NCBI RefSeq assembly: GCF_001902295.1
Contig: NZ_CP018335.1
Location: forward strand, 558,001 to 622,000
Direction: 5' to 3'
Length of the DNA: 64,000 nucleotides
Source: Clostridium kluyveri
Lineage (GTDB): Bacteria; Bacillota; Clostridia; Clostridiales; Clostridiaceae
Part shown: positions 1 to 7,936 of the stretch, piece by piece
Layout of the letters: each line of letters starts with the position of its first letter
Numbering within the stretch: position 1 is the first letter of the stretch
Translations under genes and position numbers: made by a program
Notes under the pieces: generated by a model
Databases searched by the model: none
Told to the model about the DNA's origin: nothing
What the model saw: only the letters and a program-made list of their open reading frames with translations

Positions 1-2
1 TA

Positions 3-374
3 AGTAGTTCTCTTTATGAGGTTTTAGACAATTACTTAAATTTAAGAAAAGGTGATGGTGAGGATTACTTATTTCCGACTGTATATGGAGATATGTTAAG
101 CCGAACTTCGTTGCAAAAAGGCATAGTTAAATATTGCCATCAAAGAGGGATTAAAAAAAGTGGAATTCACATATATAGACACACATTTATTACTCGTTCA
201 GTTGAAAAGAATGTATCTCCACTTATACTAAAAAATATTACAGGTCACGCGACTTTCAAACAATTGAACAATTATTATAATTCAAGAATGTCAAGCATGG
301 TTGAAGTTATAGATAATATTGCCCCTAAATTAAAGAGAAAAGAAAGTAATCTAAAGAAAAGGGGTAGAAGGTAA
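3..374 (+). CDS. Tyrosine recombinase/integrase, C-terminal part (5' end outside window)
   Basis: The reading frame is open from base 3, so this is the C-terminal ~123 residues of a longer protein. Visible is the catalytic part of a phage-type tyrosine recombinase: the box with IHIYRHTF (Arg of the RHxxH-type motif), then ITGHATFKQLNNYY carrying the second conserved His and the Tyr nucleophile. It would catalyse integration and excision, most likely at the guaA 3' end whose scar closes the element at 39.1 kb. The stop overlaps the start of the next gene (TAATG), so the two are translationally coupled. The family is certain; the choice of attachment site is inferred from its position. Confidence 0.9.
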   Translation, partial: SSSLYEVLDNYLNLRKGDGEDYLFPTVYGDMLSRTSLQKGIVKYCHQRGIKKSGIHIYRHTFITRSVEKNVSPLILKNITGHATFKQLNNYYNSRMSSMVEVIDNIAPKLKRKESNLKKRGRR

Positions 375-946
375 TGTTAATGAGTGAACAATTAAAAGAA
401 AAACTTAGAAACGAATTTATGCCCCTAAAAAATATAAAAGTTTTTAGTAATGCATTTCCAGTAAATATAAAAATAGCTTTCTTAAAGTCATTGCCTAAAG
501 GTATTATGGGAGCTTGTGGTCTAATTTTGGATTTTTTTGAAGGCAGAGTTAATACTGATATAACCCAAAATAATTATATGATTGTATATGCATCACAGAA
601 GGAGATAGCAGACGAATTTAGATTTACTAGAGAATATATATCACATTGTATTAATCGTATGGTAGAAAGCCCTCTATGCCCGTTTATAAAAATTAGACAA
701 GGGTTGAATAAAGCTAATTACTATATTATGGCAAAGAAAAAGGAATTAGTGGATTTATTAAAACAAATATATAAAGCACAGCAAGAAGAAGCCAAAATTA
801 AAAATGCAGAAAAGCAGGACAAGCAAAAGAAAGAATATAGAAAATATAGTAACGGAAAAACATCTACATTTAATAATTTTAAACAGCGAACATATGATTT
901 TGATTTATTAGAAAAGCAATTATTAGGGTGGGAAGATATAGAATAA
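374..946 (+). CDS. Winged-helix-like phage protein, possibly replication related
   Basis: A 190-aa protein whose ATG overlaps the integrase stop; a second ATG at 380 is equally possible. Residues ~75-105 (ASQKEIADEFRFTREYISH) read as a helix-turn-helix of the winged type, followed by a highly charged Lys/Glu-rich helix and a C-terminal tail YDFDLLEKQLLGWEDIE. Tails of this kind (YDFxxLExxLLGW) end many phage replisome-organiser or DnaD-like proteins of Firmicutes. I see that resemblance only at motif level. Likely a DNA-binding replication or regulatory protein of the element; the exact function is unknown. Confidence 0.5.
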   Translation: MLMSEQLKEKLRNEFMPLKNIKVFSNAFPVNIKIAFLKSLPKGIMGACGLILDFFEGRVNTDITQNNYMIVYASQKEIADEFRFTREYISHCINRMVESPLCPFIKIRQGLNKANYYIMAKKKELVDLLKQIYKAQQEEAKIKNAEKQDKQKKEYRKYSNGKTSTFNNFKQRTYDFDLLEKQLLGWEDIE

Positions 947-1503
947 AAATATAAAAAGTTAAAGAGATTATATAAGTTGCACCCAATATAATCTCACCAT
1001 AAACAAAATAATATATATTATTAAATTAATTATACCACTAATTTTTAAAGATTTCATCAAAAATTTTTAAAAACTTAGGTTTATTAAAGTCAACCTTTTT
1101 TAAAGGAAAATTTAAAAGGTCTTATTTGCTATTCATAAAAATATGCATATCTTATAAAGCTTGAAATAACAATTCTTAAATAATAGCAACTCTAAAATAT
1201 AATACTTATCTTTATACCTCAAATTACCAATTCTATTATTAAAATTCTCAAAATTGACCGTATTTATTTTTGGATGTGAACTGTAGTTTTCAGTTATATG
1301 ATTTATAGTTTACAACCAGATGTGGGTATCAAATTAAATTAAAATGTGGATACCAGATTACGGAAATATATATATACTATTTATATCTATTCTTTAAATA
1401 GTAATTACTAATAGCAGGCGATATATATTTGGATGATAATAACATATTATTTAGATAAATATTAATGGTATAATTGCTTAAGAACCATAAGGAAGTGATT
1501 AAG
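947..1503. other. Non-coding stretch with short repeated motifs
   Basis: No convincing gene. Between about 1,270 and 1,365 the motif GATGTG or ATGTGG recurs three times (GGATGTGAACT, AGATGTGGGTATC, AATGTGGATACC), and GGTATC / GATACC form a short inverted repeat around 1,326-1,357. A TATAAT box with an extended TGG lies at about 1,469, before the next gene. The repeats could be iterons or an operator, but they are too few and too degenerate to call an origin. Confidence 0.3.
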
Positions 1504-1734
1504 ATGAATTGCATTTTATGTAAAGGTGATTTGATACAGGGTAATGTTAATCATATTGTTGATTTGGATGGACACATTATCATAATTAAAGGTGTTCCAG
1601 CAAATGTTTGTAAGCAATGTGGGGAATATTTTCTTAAAAATGATATTGCATTAAAAGTGGAAAAAATAGTAGAAGAAGCTAAAAAGAATAAAGTTGAGAT
1701 ATTGGTACTCAATTATTCTGAAGGAGCTGCTTAA
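1504..1734 (+). CDS. MqsA/YgiT-type zinc-finger antitoxin, solitary
   Basis: A 76-aa protein with MNCILCKGDL near the start and CKQCGEYF at ~39-46, the CxxC...CxxC zinc knuckle of YgiT/MqsA-type antitoxins. The start at 1,504 is preferred because AAGGAAGTG precedes it; an in-frame TTG at 1,474 has no ribosome binding site. In the family this zinc domain binds a small ribonuclease toxin (MqsR or DUF4258) encoded next door and is often followed by an HTH DNA-binding domain. Neither the toxin nor the HTH is present here, so it may be an orphan antitoxin or act on a toxin elsewhere in the cell. Confidence 0.7.
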   Translation: MNCILCKGDLIQGNVNHIVDLDGHIIIIKGVPANVCKQCGEYFLKNDIALKVEKIVEEAKKNKVEILVLNYSEGAA

Positions 1735-1780
1735 AGAGATGCTCAATATTATATTATTAAAAAAGGATTGAAATAAAAAT

Positions 1781-2143
1781 ATGAAAGAAAAAATAAACCT
1801 CTATTTAGATGACCTACGAGATGTTCCAGAAGGTTTTATATTAGCAAGAACAGTAGAAGAAGCGATATATTACTTAGAAAACTATAAAGTTGAAATTCTT
1901 TCTCTAGATCATGATTTAGGAGAAGATGAAAAAGGTAATTTATTACCAACAGGGTATGATTTAGTTAAGTATATGTGTAAAAATGGATTAAGAGCTGATA
2001 AAATATATATACATACTTATAATCCTATTGGTAGAGACAACATGTGGCAAACATTAATAGGAGCACAGAGAAGAGGGTTCATAGATATAGATATTGAGAT
2101 ATATAATCGTCCAGTAGTGCCAAATAAATATACTGAAAGGTAA
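1781..2143 (+). CDS. Cyclic-phosphate processing receiver (cREC) domain protein
   Basis: A 120-aa single-domain protein. INLYLDDLRDVPEGFILART at the N-terminus, LSLDHDLGED at ~40-50 and TGYDLVKYM match the cREC family, a response-regulator-like fold with extra acidic residues proposed by comparative genomics to process cyclic phosphate ends or nucleotides. The acidic pocket (LDD and DHD) is intact. It lies between the solitary antitoxin and the alpha-CTD-like gene in an accessory block, where such genes usually accompany RNA-repair or conflict systems. No ligase or kinase partner is visible. The molecular role is not established for the family; the domain call is fairly secure. Confidence 0.7.
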   Translation: MKEKINLYLDDLRDVPEGFILARTVEEAIYYLENYKVEILSLDHDLGEDEKGNLLPTGYDLVKYMCKNGLRADKIYIHTYNPIGRDNMWQTLIGAQRRGFIDIDIEIYNRPVVPNKYTER

Positions 2144-2280
2144 ATAAAGATATATGAGTAGATAATGTTATAATTTACTTAGAAGTTAATTAGGAATCTA
2201 ATAATAATGACTAATAATGTAATAATGCCATCTTAGAATTAATTATATTTGAAATAGTGATTTGTAGGGGGATTTTTAAC

Positions 2281-3282
2281 ATGACTAAGATTCATACGAG
2301 GAATTTAGAAATTATGCGAAAAATTAAAGAAGGGGTAGGTCTTGAAGAATTAGCTAAAGAATATAAGATATCTTTTTCAACAATTACTTCAACAATTGAG
2401 AGGTATAAAGAATTTGAATCTTATTCTAATGAAATGGAGAATTTAAAAGCAAAGAATAGAATAAATCAAGAAACAGAATTATATGATTTGTGTAAATTAT
2501 TAAAATTTCATACACATAGTATTAAAGCTTTAGTTCATAAAAATATTAGAAGTATTGATAAGCTTCTATCATTAAATGAAGAAGAGTTTTATCTAATAAA
2601 AAACCTTGGAGAAGTAAGTCAAAAATATATAAAAGAATGTATAAGTGAATATAAAGAAAAAATGAAACAACATCCTAATACGAATGATAATGCTAATAAA
2701 AATGAAGTAATAGAAGAAGTTAATATTGAAGGATCTGAACTTCAAAGATCTATAAATGAGCAAGTAAGGGGCATGAAAGTGAATAGAGAATATATTTATA
2801 AACTTATTGAAGATGTACATAATGGGAAAAATAATTTAGAATTTTTGCAAAAAGAAATAAGTAAAGAATTTGAGAGAATAGAAAATGTAAACAAAGAGCT
2901 GCTGCAAACCTTAATAAATTTATATATGGCTAGAGTTATGCCCTGGGCAGATAACGCAAGAAGATATAAAGTTGATATGGAATGTGAATTACAATGGATT
3001 TTAGATAAATACAATAACAATGATGATGGAACTATTTCACAAGATGGATTATTGGAAATCATGGTGAAAAGAGATATACATGATCATAAACTTAGAGAAG
3101 CTGAGAGTAAACTAATTGGAGCAATACATTCACGTAAATCAAAAAGAAGTTATGAGATAGCATTATTCTTTTATAATGATATTGATAAATGGGATGAAGA
3201 TAAACTTGCTAAGTGTAACTTTTCAAAACAAAAAATAAAAGAAGGATTAAAATTTGTAAAAGAGTTATATGAGCAGGGCTAA
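2281..3282 (+). CDS. HTH protein with RNA-polymerase alpha-CTD-like HhH domain
   Basis: A 333-aa protein. Start 2,281 is chosen because a GTAGGGGGA site precedes it. Residues ~5-40 form a putative helix-turn-helix (GVGLEELAKEYKISFSTITS). Residues ~75-115 (ALVHKNIRSIDKLLSLNEEE then IKNLGEVSQKYIKECI) closely follow the pattern of the bacterial RNA polymerase alpha C-terminal domain, in which helix-hairpin-helix 'NLGxxSxxxI' binds UP-element DNA and activators. The C-terminal ~80 residues are a separate unknown domain that recurs in the 122-aa protein at 39,497. A TATAAT-containing leader (~2,168) is also shared with that copy. It may couple element DNA to transcription; the exact role is unknown. 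Confidence 0.6.
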   Translation: MTKIHTRNLEIMRKIKEGVGLEELAKEYKISFSTITSTIERYKEFESYSNEMENLKAKNRINQETELYDLCKLLKFHTHSIKALVHKNIRSIDKLLSLNEEEFYLIKNLGEVSQKYIKECISEYKEKMKQHPNTNDNANKNEVIEEVNIEGSELQRSINEQVRGMKVNREYIYKLIEDVHNGKNNLEFLQKEISKEFERIENVNKELLQTLINLYMARVMPWADNARRYKVDMECELQWILDKYNNNDDGTISQDGLLEIMVKRDIHDHKLREAESKLIGAIHSRKSKRSYEIALFFYNDIDKWDEDKLAKCNFSKQKIKEGLKFVKELYEQG

Positions 3283-3730
3283 TTTATTTGCTTGTAAATA
3301 TTTAGGAATAAAAGAAATACCTTATGAAAGAATTGAGTTTAAAGATAAAAATGAAGAATTAGAAAGATTATTATTAGAAAACTTTTATAGGGAAAAAACA
3401 TTTGTACAAAAAATGAAAGAAGCTGAAATATGGGAAGATATAGTCAAAGTTAAAGCCGAAAAGAGAATGAAGGCAGGAATTAAACAAAGCAACCCTACGG
3501 ACAATTGTCCTGAGGGTATATCTAAAGGAAAAGGAGAAACTAGAAATATAGTAGCTCCCAAAATAGGAATTAGTGGAAGAACATACACTAGAGCTAAATC
3601 AGCATTTAAAGAGATAAAGAGATTAGAAAATGAAGGAAAAGAACAAGATGCTAAATTCTTAACAGCTATATTAAATGAAAGTGTTAGAGGGGCTAAAGAT
3701 ATTTCCGTTATCCTTCTCAGGGATATCTGA
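3269..3730 (+). pseudogene. Truncated ParB-like protein (C-terminal part)
   Basis: The 153-aa frame begins abruptly with ACKYLGIKEIPYERIEFKD and continues LLLENFYREKTFVQKMKEAE, the second half of a ParB/Srx nuclease-like domain, followed by GISGRTYTRAKSAFKEI, the HTH region usual in ParB-like plasmid proteins. The N-terminal part with the GERR/GHRR-type box is missing; the frame starts inside the 3' end of the upstream gene with a 14-base overlap. The same junction occurs at 39,869, so the truncation is older than the duplication. It could still be translated as a DNA-binding fragment, but it is most simply a remnant. Confidence 0.65.
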
Positions 3731-3757
3731 TTTTAAATTTTAACTACCAATTTTATA

Positions 3758-3915
3758 ACTTCATAGAGCCATTTTAAGGGCATTAGAAATGAGAGGTATG
3801 TAAAATTGTACCTCTTTATTTTTTTGGTGCCTTAAATTGTGTTTTTTGAAAAATAGATACTCTGGAAATGTTGGTATAACTATGTTTTTAAAATAAGAAA
3901 ATTGGGATATATATC
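3758..3915. repeat. Intergenic repeat, copy A
   Basis: About 158 bases homologous to 14,271-14,430. Exact shared blocks are TCATAGAGCCATTTTAAG (3,761-3,778 and 14,277-14,294) and GGTGCCTTAAAT (3,826-3,837 and 14,340-14,351), spaced alike, then a weaker match through the ATATATAT stretch. Both copies stand upstream of a large element gene on the + strand. Either a dispersed mobile-element end or a shared leader or promoter. Confidence 0.7.
3792..3825 (+). terminator. Rho-independent terminator after ParB fragment
   Basis: Arms AGAGGTA (3,792-3,798) and TACCTCT (3,809-3,815) with a 10-base loop, followed by TTATTTTTTT. It lies inside repeat copy A. Confidence 0.75.
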
Positions 3916-4030
3916 TTTTTTAAAAATTTATATTATTTATGTTATTTCAGGTATTTTTTGTATTATTAATGTATATTCTATAATGCATGTGGAAAAATAT
4001 ATATAATTAATCCAAGAATTTTATATAGAG

Positions 4031-5668
4031 GTGAATATTATACAACATTTACATGTAAATTTTACAAATATATTTAGTTATAGTAAAATGAATAAATCAT
4101 TTGAAAAAATAAGGTCTTCAAATATTCTTAAATATGAATATAAAAGTCATGATTTGAAACAAAATTTTGATATATCTGTTTTAAATCATATAAAAAATCT
4201 AGAAGATAAAATATTTAATAATTATACAGGTATATCTGAAGAAATTATAAACTTATTACCAACAATTTATTTAACACAAATATCAGACATAGATAAGAAA
4301 TTTGAAAAAATAATAACTGAGTTTGATAAATTGAATGAAAATGGGAAAAAACAAATTTTTAGTTATATTTATTGGAAATATAAAAATGAAAAAAGTAATG
4401 AAAAGGTAGATGTGTTAAAAATAAAAAGAGTAATAGGATTTAAAGGTGCAAAAGAAAACTATATAGAGCCAGTGGGGGTAAAAGTAAAGTGTCTTAAATG
4501 TAATGGAAAAGCATTCATATATTTTTATAATTATGATTTAAATTGTACTAAATATAAATGTATTGATTGTAATCACGAGGAAGAAAGAGAAATTAATATG
4601 CATGATAAATTTGATAATTTATTAAAATGTTCTTGTAGTGATTGTTTAAATGTAAAAAAAGAGTTGTTTTATGTCATAAAAGATAATTTGAAAAATGTAA
4701 TTACTGAAATAAATTCTCAATTGTTAAATAAATATTTTGAAATAAATGATACAGAAATTCCGTCACAATTTATTATGGAAAAAGATTTTAAATTATATAG
4801 AAGTAATCTAACCAAAGATGAAAGAGAAGTTTTATCATTCTCACCAAAGTGTAAAAAAGAATTATATATGATAATTAAAGATATTGAGGAGAGAGATTCT
4901 AATTATAATAATAAACGTAATAATGTTTTCGAAAATCTCATACTTCATAGAGTAATATATAGTATAAGGAAGAAAAAAGGTAAAGATGAAATTAAGGACT
5001 TATTATTTAAAAGGGCTATTGATGAAATATTAGAAATACAAAATTTCAACCGATATAGCATAATGGCTATGAATGAAAAGATAGAATGTTTAAATAAATT
5101 ATATAATTATTTAGATGATATAACATTTGATGAGTTTTTTGATGGAAAGTTTTTTAAAATAAAATATAATGATCATATAATTTTTAAATTTGAAAAATTC
5201 AGGATCAAATATAGTAATGATTTATATTTAGATTTAAGTAATGAATATTTTACATATGATATAATATTCAATGATTGTTACATGAAAAAAGAAAAACGAA
5301 CTAATATACCATCTAATACAGAATTATTAAAAAAGGGATTAATAAAAAATATATTTAAGTCAAGCGCTGAAATAAATAAATATATATATTTGAAAGATGA
5401 ATACACTGATTGTATAATAGTACCTAATTATAATTTTTCAAAGATATTTAATGTATATTCGTTAGAACATTTTTTGAATGATAATGAACTTAATTATTTA
5501 AAAACTTGTGAATTAGATTTTGTAATATGTAATAAAGAAGGAATACCTTTTAGAGTAGAAGAAGTTCAAAAAGGTGATCATCATAATGATAATGAATGGA
5601 TATGGAAAGACAATGTAAAAAAACGAGCATTACAAATATTGGGAATAGAATTTGAAGAGATATTTTAA
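4031..5668 (+). CDS. Zn-finger protein with putative PD-(D/E)XK nuclease C-terminus
   Basis: A 545-aa protein not recognised as a whole. Residues ~154-203 hold CLKCNGKA, CIDCNHEE and CSCSDC, a zinc-ribbon arrangement. The last ~50 residues (LDFVICNKEGIPFRVEEVQK, then HHNDNEW, KDNVKKRALQILGI) follow the D...(x)E-x-x/K pattern of DUF2726-like PD-(D/E)XK endonucleases: Asp, a Glu-containing strand, then a Lys-rich helix ending in the KxxxLxxxGI turn. The middle is helical and lysine-rich. It is a stand-alone gene downstream of repeat A, ahead of the regulator block. The GTG start at 4,031 abuts AGAGG too closely; ATG 4,088 is an alternative. A candidate defence or restriction-like protein; catalytic identity is inferred. 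Confidence 0.5.
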   Translation: MNIIQHLHVNFTNIFSYSKMNKSFEKIRSSNILKYEYKSHDLKQNFDISVLNHIKNLEDKIFNNYTGISEEIINLLPTIYLTQISDIDKKFEKIITEFDKLNENGKKQIFSYIYWKYKNEKSNEKVDVLKIKRVIGFKGAKENYIEPVGVKVKCLKCNGKAFIYFYNYDLNCTKYKCIDCNHEEEREINMHDKFDNLLKCSCSDCLNVKKELFYVIKDNLKNVITEINSQLLNKYFEINDTEIPSQFIMEKDFKLYRSNLTKDEREVLSFSPKCKKELYMIIKDIEERDSNYNNKRNNVFENLILHRVIYSIRKKKGKDEIKDLLFKRAIDEILEIQNFNRYSIMAMNEKIECLNKLYNYLDDITFDEFFDGKFFKIKYNDHIIFKFEKFRIKYSNDLYLDLSNEYFTYDIIFNDCYMKKEKRTNIPSNTELLKKGLIKNIFKSSAEINKYIYLKDEYTDCIIVPNYNFSKIFNVYSLEHFLNDNELNYLKTCELDFVICNKEGIPFRVEEVQKGDHHNDNEWIWKDNVKKRALQILGIEFEEIF

Positions 5669-5710
5669 GTATATATTTATTTATACAATCTAAACGGATA
5701 GGTAAAGGAT

Positions 5711-5944
5711 TTATTCCTCTACCTTTTCTTCATCTATAAAGTTAATAACATCTGTTAAAGCAATATTGTTATCTAATGTTTTAAATGTTTTAACTATTTT
5801 ATTTAGATCATCAATATTTATTCTTTGAATGTTTTCCTTATAATATAAACCAATCGTTGTTGGTCTAATTTTTGCAGTGTCAGCAAGCCATTTTTGACTT
5901 TTCTTAAATCTACCTAATAAATCAGATACATAAATTCTAATCAT
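5711..5944 (-). CDS. Small XRE/Cro-type HTH regulator
   Basis: A 77-aa protein; residues ~8-35 (LLGRFKKSQKWLADTAKIRP then TTIGLYYKE) form an XRE-like helix-turn-helix, with a short acidic tail. It is transcribed leftward from a strong promoter (TTGACT-N17-TATTAT, 5,987-6,015) that faces a rightward promoter only 30 bases away. A small HTH protein between divergent promoters is the arrangement of a phage or plasmid genetic switch, so it probably represses the 6,126 operon and itself. An AGAGGAGAGA site precedes the ATG. Confidence 0.75.
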   Translation of the reverse strand: MIRIYVSDLLGRFKKSQKWLADTAKIRPTTIGLYYKENIQRINIDDLNKIVKTFKTLDNNIALTDVINFIDEEKVEE

Positions 5945-5986
5945 AATATCTCTCCTCTAGTTATTCAATACTATTTTATAAGATAT

Positions 5987-6015
5987 ATAATACCTTGTAT
6001 CTATAAAAAAGTCAA
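5987..6015 (-). promoter_or_regulatory. Sigma-A-type promoter of the small XRE gene
   Basis: On the minus strand: TTGACT (6,015-6,010), 17-base spacer, TATTAT (5,992-5,987), 43 bases before the ATG. Confidence 0.7.
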
Positions 6016-6045
6016 GTTAAAGTTATGAAATCCCCTTAAAAGTTA

Positions 6046-6090
6046 TTGACATATAACCTTTATAGTGATATTATATACTTAATAAGTATA
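6046..6090 (+). promoter_or_regulatory. Rightward promoter with overlapping palindromic operator
   Basis: TTGACA (6,046-6,051), exact 17-base spacer, TATTAT (6,069-6,074). A perfect palindrome TATACTT-AAT-AAGTATA (6,074-6,090) covers the end of the -10 box and the start point, ideal for repression by the neighbouring XRE protein. Confidence 0.75.
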
Positions 6091-6125
6091 ATATAACCTA
6101 TGAAAGTAAAGTCCGGGAGGGAAAT

Positions 6126-6302
6126 ATGAATAATATTTTAAAAGTAAAGCAAGAGCAATTAGGAGATCGATTAGGTAAAATAGTACCTTGGGACTATAAA
6201 CCACTACCAGGTGAGTATGTATTTACTGCTTACATTTTGGACAATATACCTATAAGAATATGCAGCGAATTAACGCATGAAGAATTTAAAAAAATATGTT
6301 AA
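6126..6302 (+). CDS. Small hypothetical protein (58 aa)
   Basis: The ATG follows GGGAGGG by a good distance and the gene is the first of the rightward unit from the 6,046 promoter. The product is 58 aa, with PWDYKPLPGEYVFTAYILD in the middle and a hydrophilic tail (LTHEEFKKI). I do not recognise a family. Position behind a phage-type switch suggests an early regulatory or anti-repressor peptide, which is only a guess. Confidence 0.6.
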   Translation: MNNILKVKQEQLGDRLGKIVPWDYKPLPGEYVFTAYILDNIPIRICSELTHEEFKKIC

Positions 6303-6348
6303 ATGGGTTTCCTTTTTTTAAAGGGGAAAACTAATAGGAGGGATAAAT

Positions 6349-6651
6349 ATGTTAAAAAATTTAGTGTTTGCAGCGTTAGATAATTTTGATAAGGAATGTT
6401 TATTTGTAAAAGGAACCCTGGGGGATTTCGTTATTGAGGATTTTACTGTATGTGTAGATAAAAATTTTGTAATTGTAAAAGGTTTTGAATGGGATAAATG
6501 CGACGAGGAAAGAACTGGATACATAAAGAAATTAAAAATTGATTCCAGTGAGTTAACGGATTTTGAAGAGTTAAGTTCGCCTGGAAGTGATTTTATTGCA
6601 TTAGGAATAAATGATGGAATGGATTTTATAGAGATGTCTAATTGCTATTAA
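6349..6651 (+). CDS. Hypothetical acidic protein (100 aa)
   Basis: The ATG stands behind AGGAGGGATAAAT and 46 bases after the preceding small gene, so both are in one rightward unit from the 6,046 promoter. The product is acidic and probably beta-rich (FVIEDFTVCVDKNFVIVKGF), without membrane segment or known motif. A bidirectional terminator follows at 6,699. Function unknown. Confidence 0.6.
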   Translation: MLKNLVFAALDNFDKECLFVKGTLGDFVIEDFTVCVDKNFVIVKGFEWDKCDEERTGYIKKLKIDSSELTDFEELSSPGSDFIALGINDGMDFIEMSNCY

Positions 6652-6698
6652 ATGGTACATAGAATAGTAATTAAAATTGAAATAGTTACTTTAATAAA

Positions 6699-6743
6699 AA
6701 TAATGTCTATAGGTTTATTTTTTAAAAACGTATAGACATTATT
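6699..6743. terminator. Bidirectional terminator between convergent genes
   Basis: AATAATGTCTATA (6,699-6,711) pairs perfectly with TATAGACATTATT (6,731-6,743); T-rich and A-rich flanks serve both strands. It separates the 6,349 gene from the leftward XRE gene ending at 6,745. Confidence 0.75.
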
Positions 6744-6744
6744 A

Positions 6745-7764
6745 TTAAAGAATAAAGTCATCTTCAGTGGGTTGTTTATATTTTGCTATTAATTTTTGAA
6801 CCTCATCAATAAATACTTTTTTTCGTTCATTAGATATATCTTTTAATTCAGAAAAATCTAGTTTCAATATACCATACATCAAATTTTTATTTAAATTTAA
6901 TGATCTATAAAAGGCCTTAAGAACAGCTAGACCATATACAGGATTTATATCTCTTAAAGCAGAGAAATCTCCTGCTATATCATAAATATATTTACTACAT
7001 TCACTATCTTCTTCTGAAATTATAGTACTTAAATCTATATTTCCATTTTTGGCTTTCTTTATTTTTTGATTTCTTTCCTCTAGTGTATAAAATTTAAAAT
7101 CTAATAATTTTTTATCTGCTTTAATATTAGCATCAAATGGATTCATACCTTCAAGTTTGTAGATACTATATAAAATTCCTTCCATGTTAATTTTATTAAT
7201 TGTTTTAATTTTTTTATTTAATATCTGGTCAATATAATCTTCAGCAAGGTTAAACTTTATTGCAGTTTGAGTTTGACCATCTTCATCCATTTTTACCCAT
7301 ACTACATTATCTTTTAATTTATTTAGAACACTTTCTTCTAAATCTTCATTTTGGTTGATTCTTAGAACTAAATCTTTAGGAGATATGTTTAAATTATTTA
7401 ATTTAGTTTGCAAATAATTTATTATTTCGAGGGATATTGGAAATAATCTAAATTGATATTCTAAATTAAGTATCCATTCTCTTTTACGGATATCTTTTTC
7501 TGTGAACTTAATGTTTTTATCAAATTTTTCAAATATATAATCAGATAAATCTTTTTCAGGTAAATCAATTATTCTTTTAAAAATTGCATAAAGTATGCTT
7601 ATATCCATAGTAGAAATAGTTCCATTTTCAATTTGACTTATATAACTCGCACTCTTATGTATATCTTTTGCTAAAATATCTCCTCTAAGACCTCTTTTTT
7701 TACGTTCTTCTTTTATAGCATTTCGCAATGTATCATCAACATGAACTACTGGCAATGAAATCAC
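6745..7764 (-). CDS. Large XRE-family regulator (probable master repressor)
   Basis: A 339-aa protein. Residues ~14-50 (AIKEERKKRGLRGDILAKDI, then SASYISQIENGTIST) are a textbook XRE helix-turn-helix with the IENG turn. The remaining ~290 residues are helical and match no domain I can name. It is far longer than a Cro/CI repressor and lacks the LexA/CI Ser-Lys peptidase motif, so SOS cleavage is unlikely. It is transcribed leftward from TTGACA-N17-TATACT (7,797-7,825), opposite a rightward promoter at 7,937, with direct repeats between them. A strong AAGGAGGTGATT site precedes the ATG. Probably controls the rightward partition/replication/polymerase genes. Confidence 0.75.
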   Translation of the reverse strand: MISLPVVHVDDTLRNAIKEERKKRGLRGDILAKDIHKSASYISQIENGTISTMDISILYAIFKRIIDLPEKDLSDYIFEKFDKNIKFTEKDIRKREWILNLEYQFRLFPISLEIINYLQTKLNNLNISPKDLVLRINQNEDLEESVLNKLKDNVVWVKMDEDGQTQTAIKFNLAEDYIDQILNKKIKTINKINMEGILYSIYKLEGMNPFDANIKADKKLLDFKFYTLEERNQKIKKAKNGNIDLSTIISEEDSECSKYIYDIAGDFSALRDINPVYGLAVLKAFYRSLNLNKNLMYGILKLDFSELKDISNERKKVFIDEVQKLIAKYKQPTEDDFIL

Positions 7765-7796
7765 CTCCTTAATATCAATATAACACTTATATTATT

Positions 7797-7825
7797 AGTA
7801 TAATAAGATAATTATTATTTGTCAA
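7797..7825 (-). promoter_or_regulatory. Promoter of the large XRE gene
   Basis: Minus strand: TTGACA (7,825-7,820), 17-base spacer, TATACT (7,802-7,797); 33 bases before the ATG. Confidence 0.7.
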
Positions 7826-7880
7826 ATAAAAATTATAGAATAAATATATATATTAATAATTAATTATAATTTTTATATAA

Positions 7881-7911
7881 TAAACTATAATTAAGAAAGT
7901 AAACTATAATT
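7881..7911. promoter_or_regulatory. Direct-repeat operator candidate
   Basis: TAAACTATAATT occurs at 7,881-7,892 and again at 7,900-7,911, 19 bases apart (about two helical turns), midway between the divergent promoters at 7,797 and 7,937. Likely binding sites for the 339-aa XRE protein. Confidence 0.5.
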
Positions 7912-7936
7912 TTTTATAAAATTACACAACTATGTA

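Noticed and set aside
14..31. 18-base identity (TTATGAGGTTTTAGACAA) between the integrase gene and the guaA fragment at 39,123-39,140
   Set aside because: It lies inside intact integrase coding sequence and in the same codon frame as guaA YEVLD. guaA homology at the right border begins ~38 bases before it, so it cannot be the crossover core. Most likely chance in AT-rich coding DNA.
1270..1365. Iteron-type replication origin
   Set aside because: Only three short, degenerate GATGTG/ATGTGG motifs with irregular spacing; not enough to call an origin.
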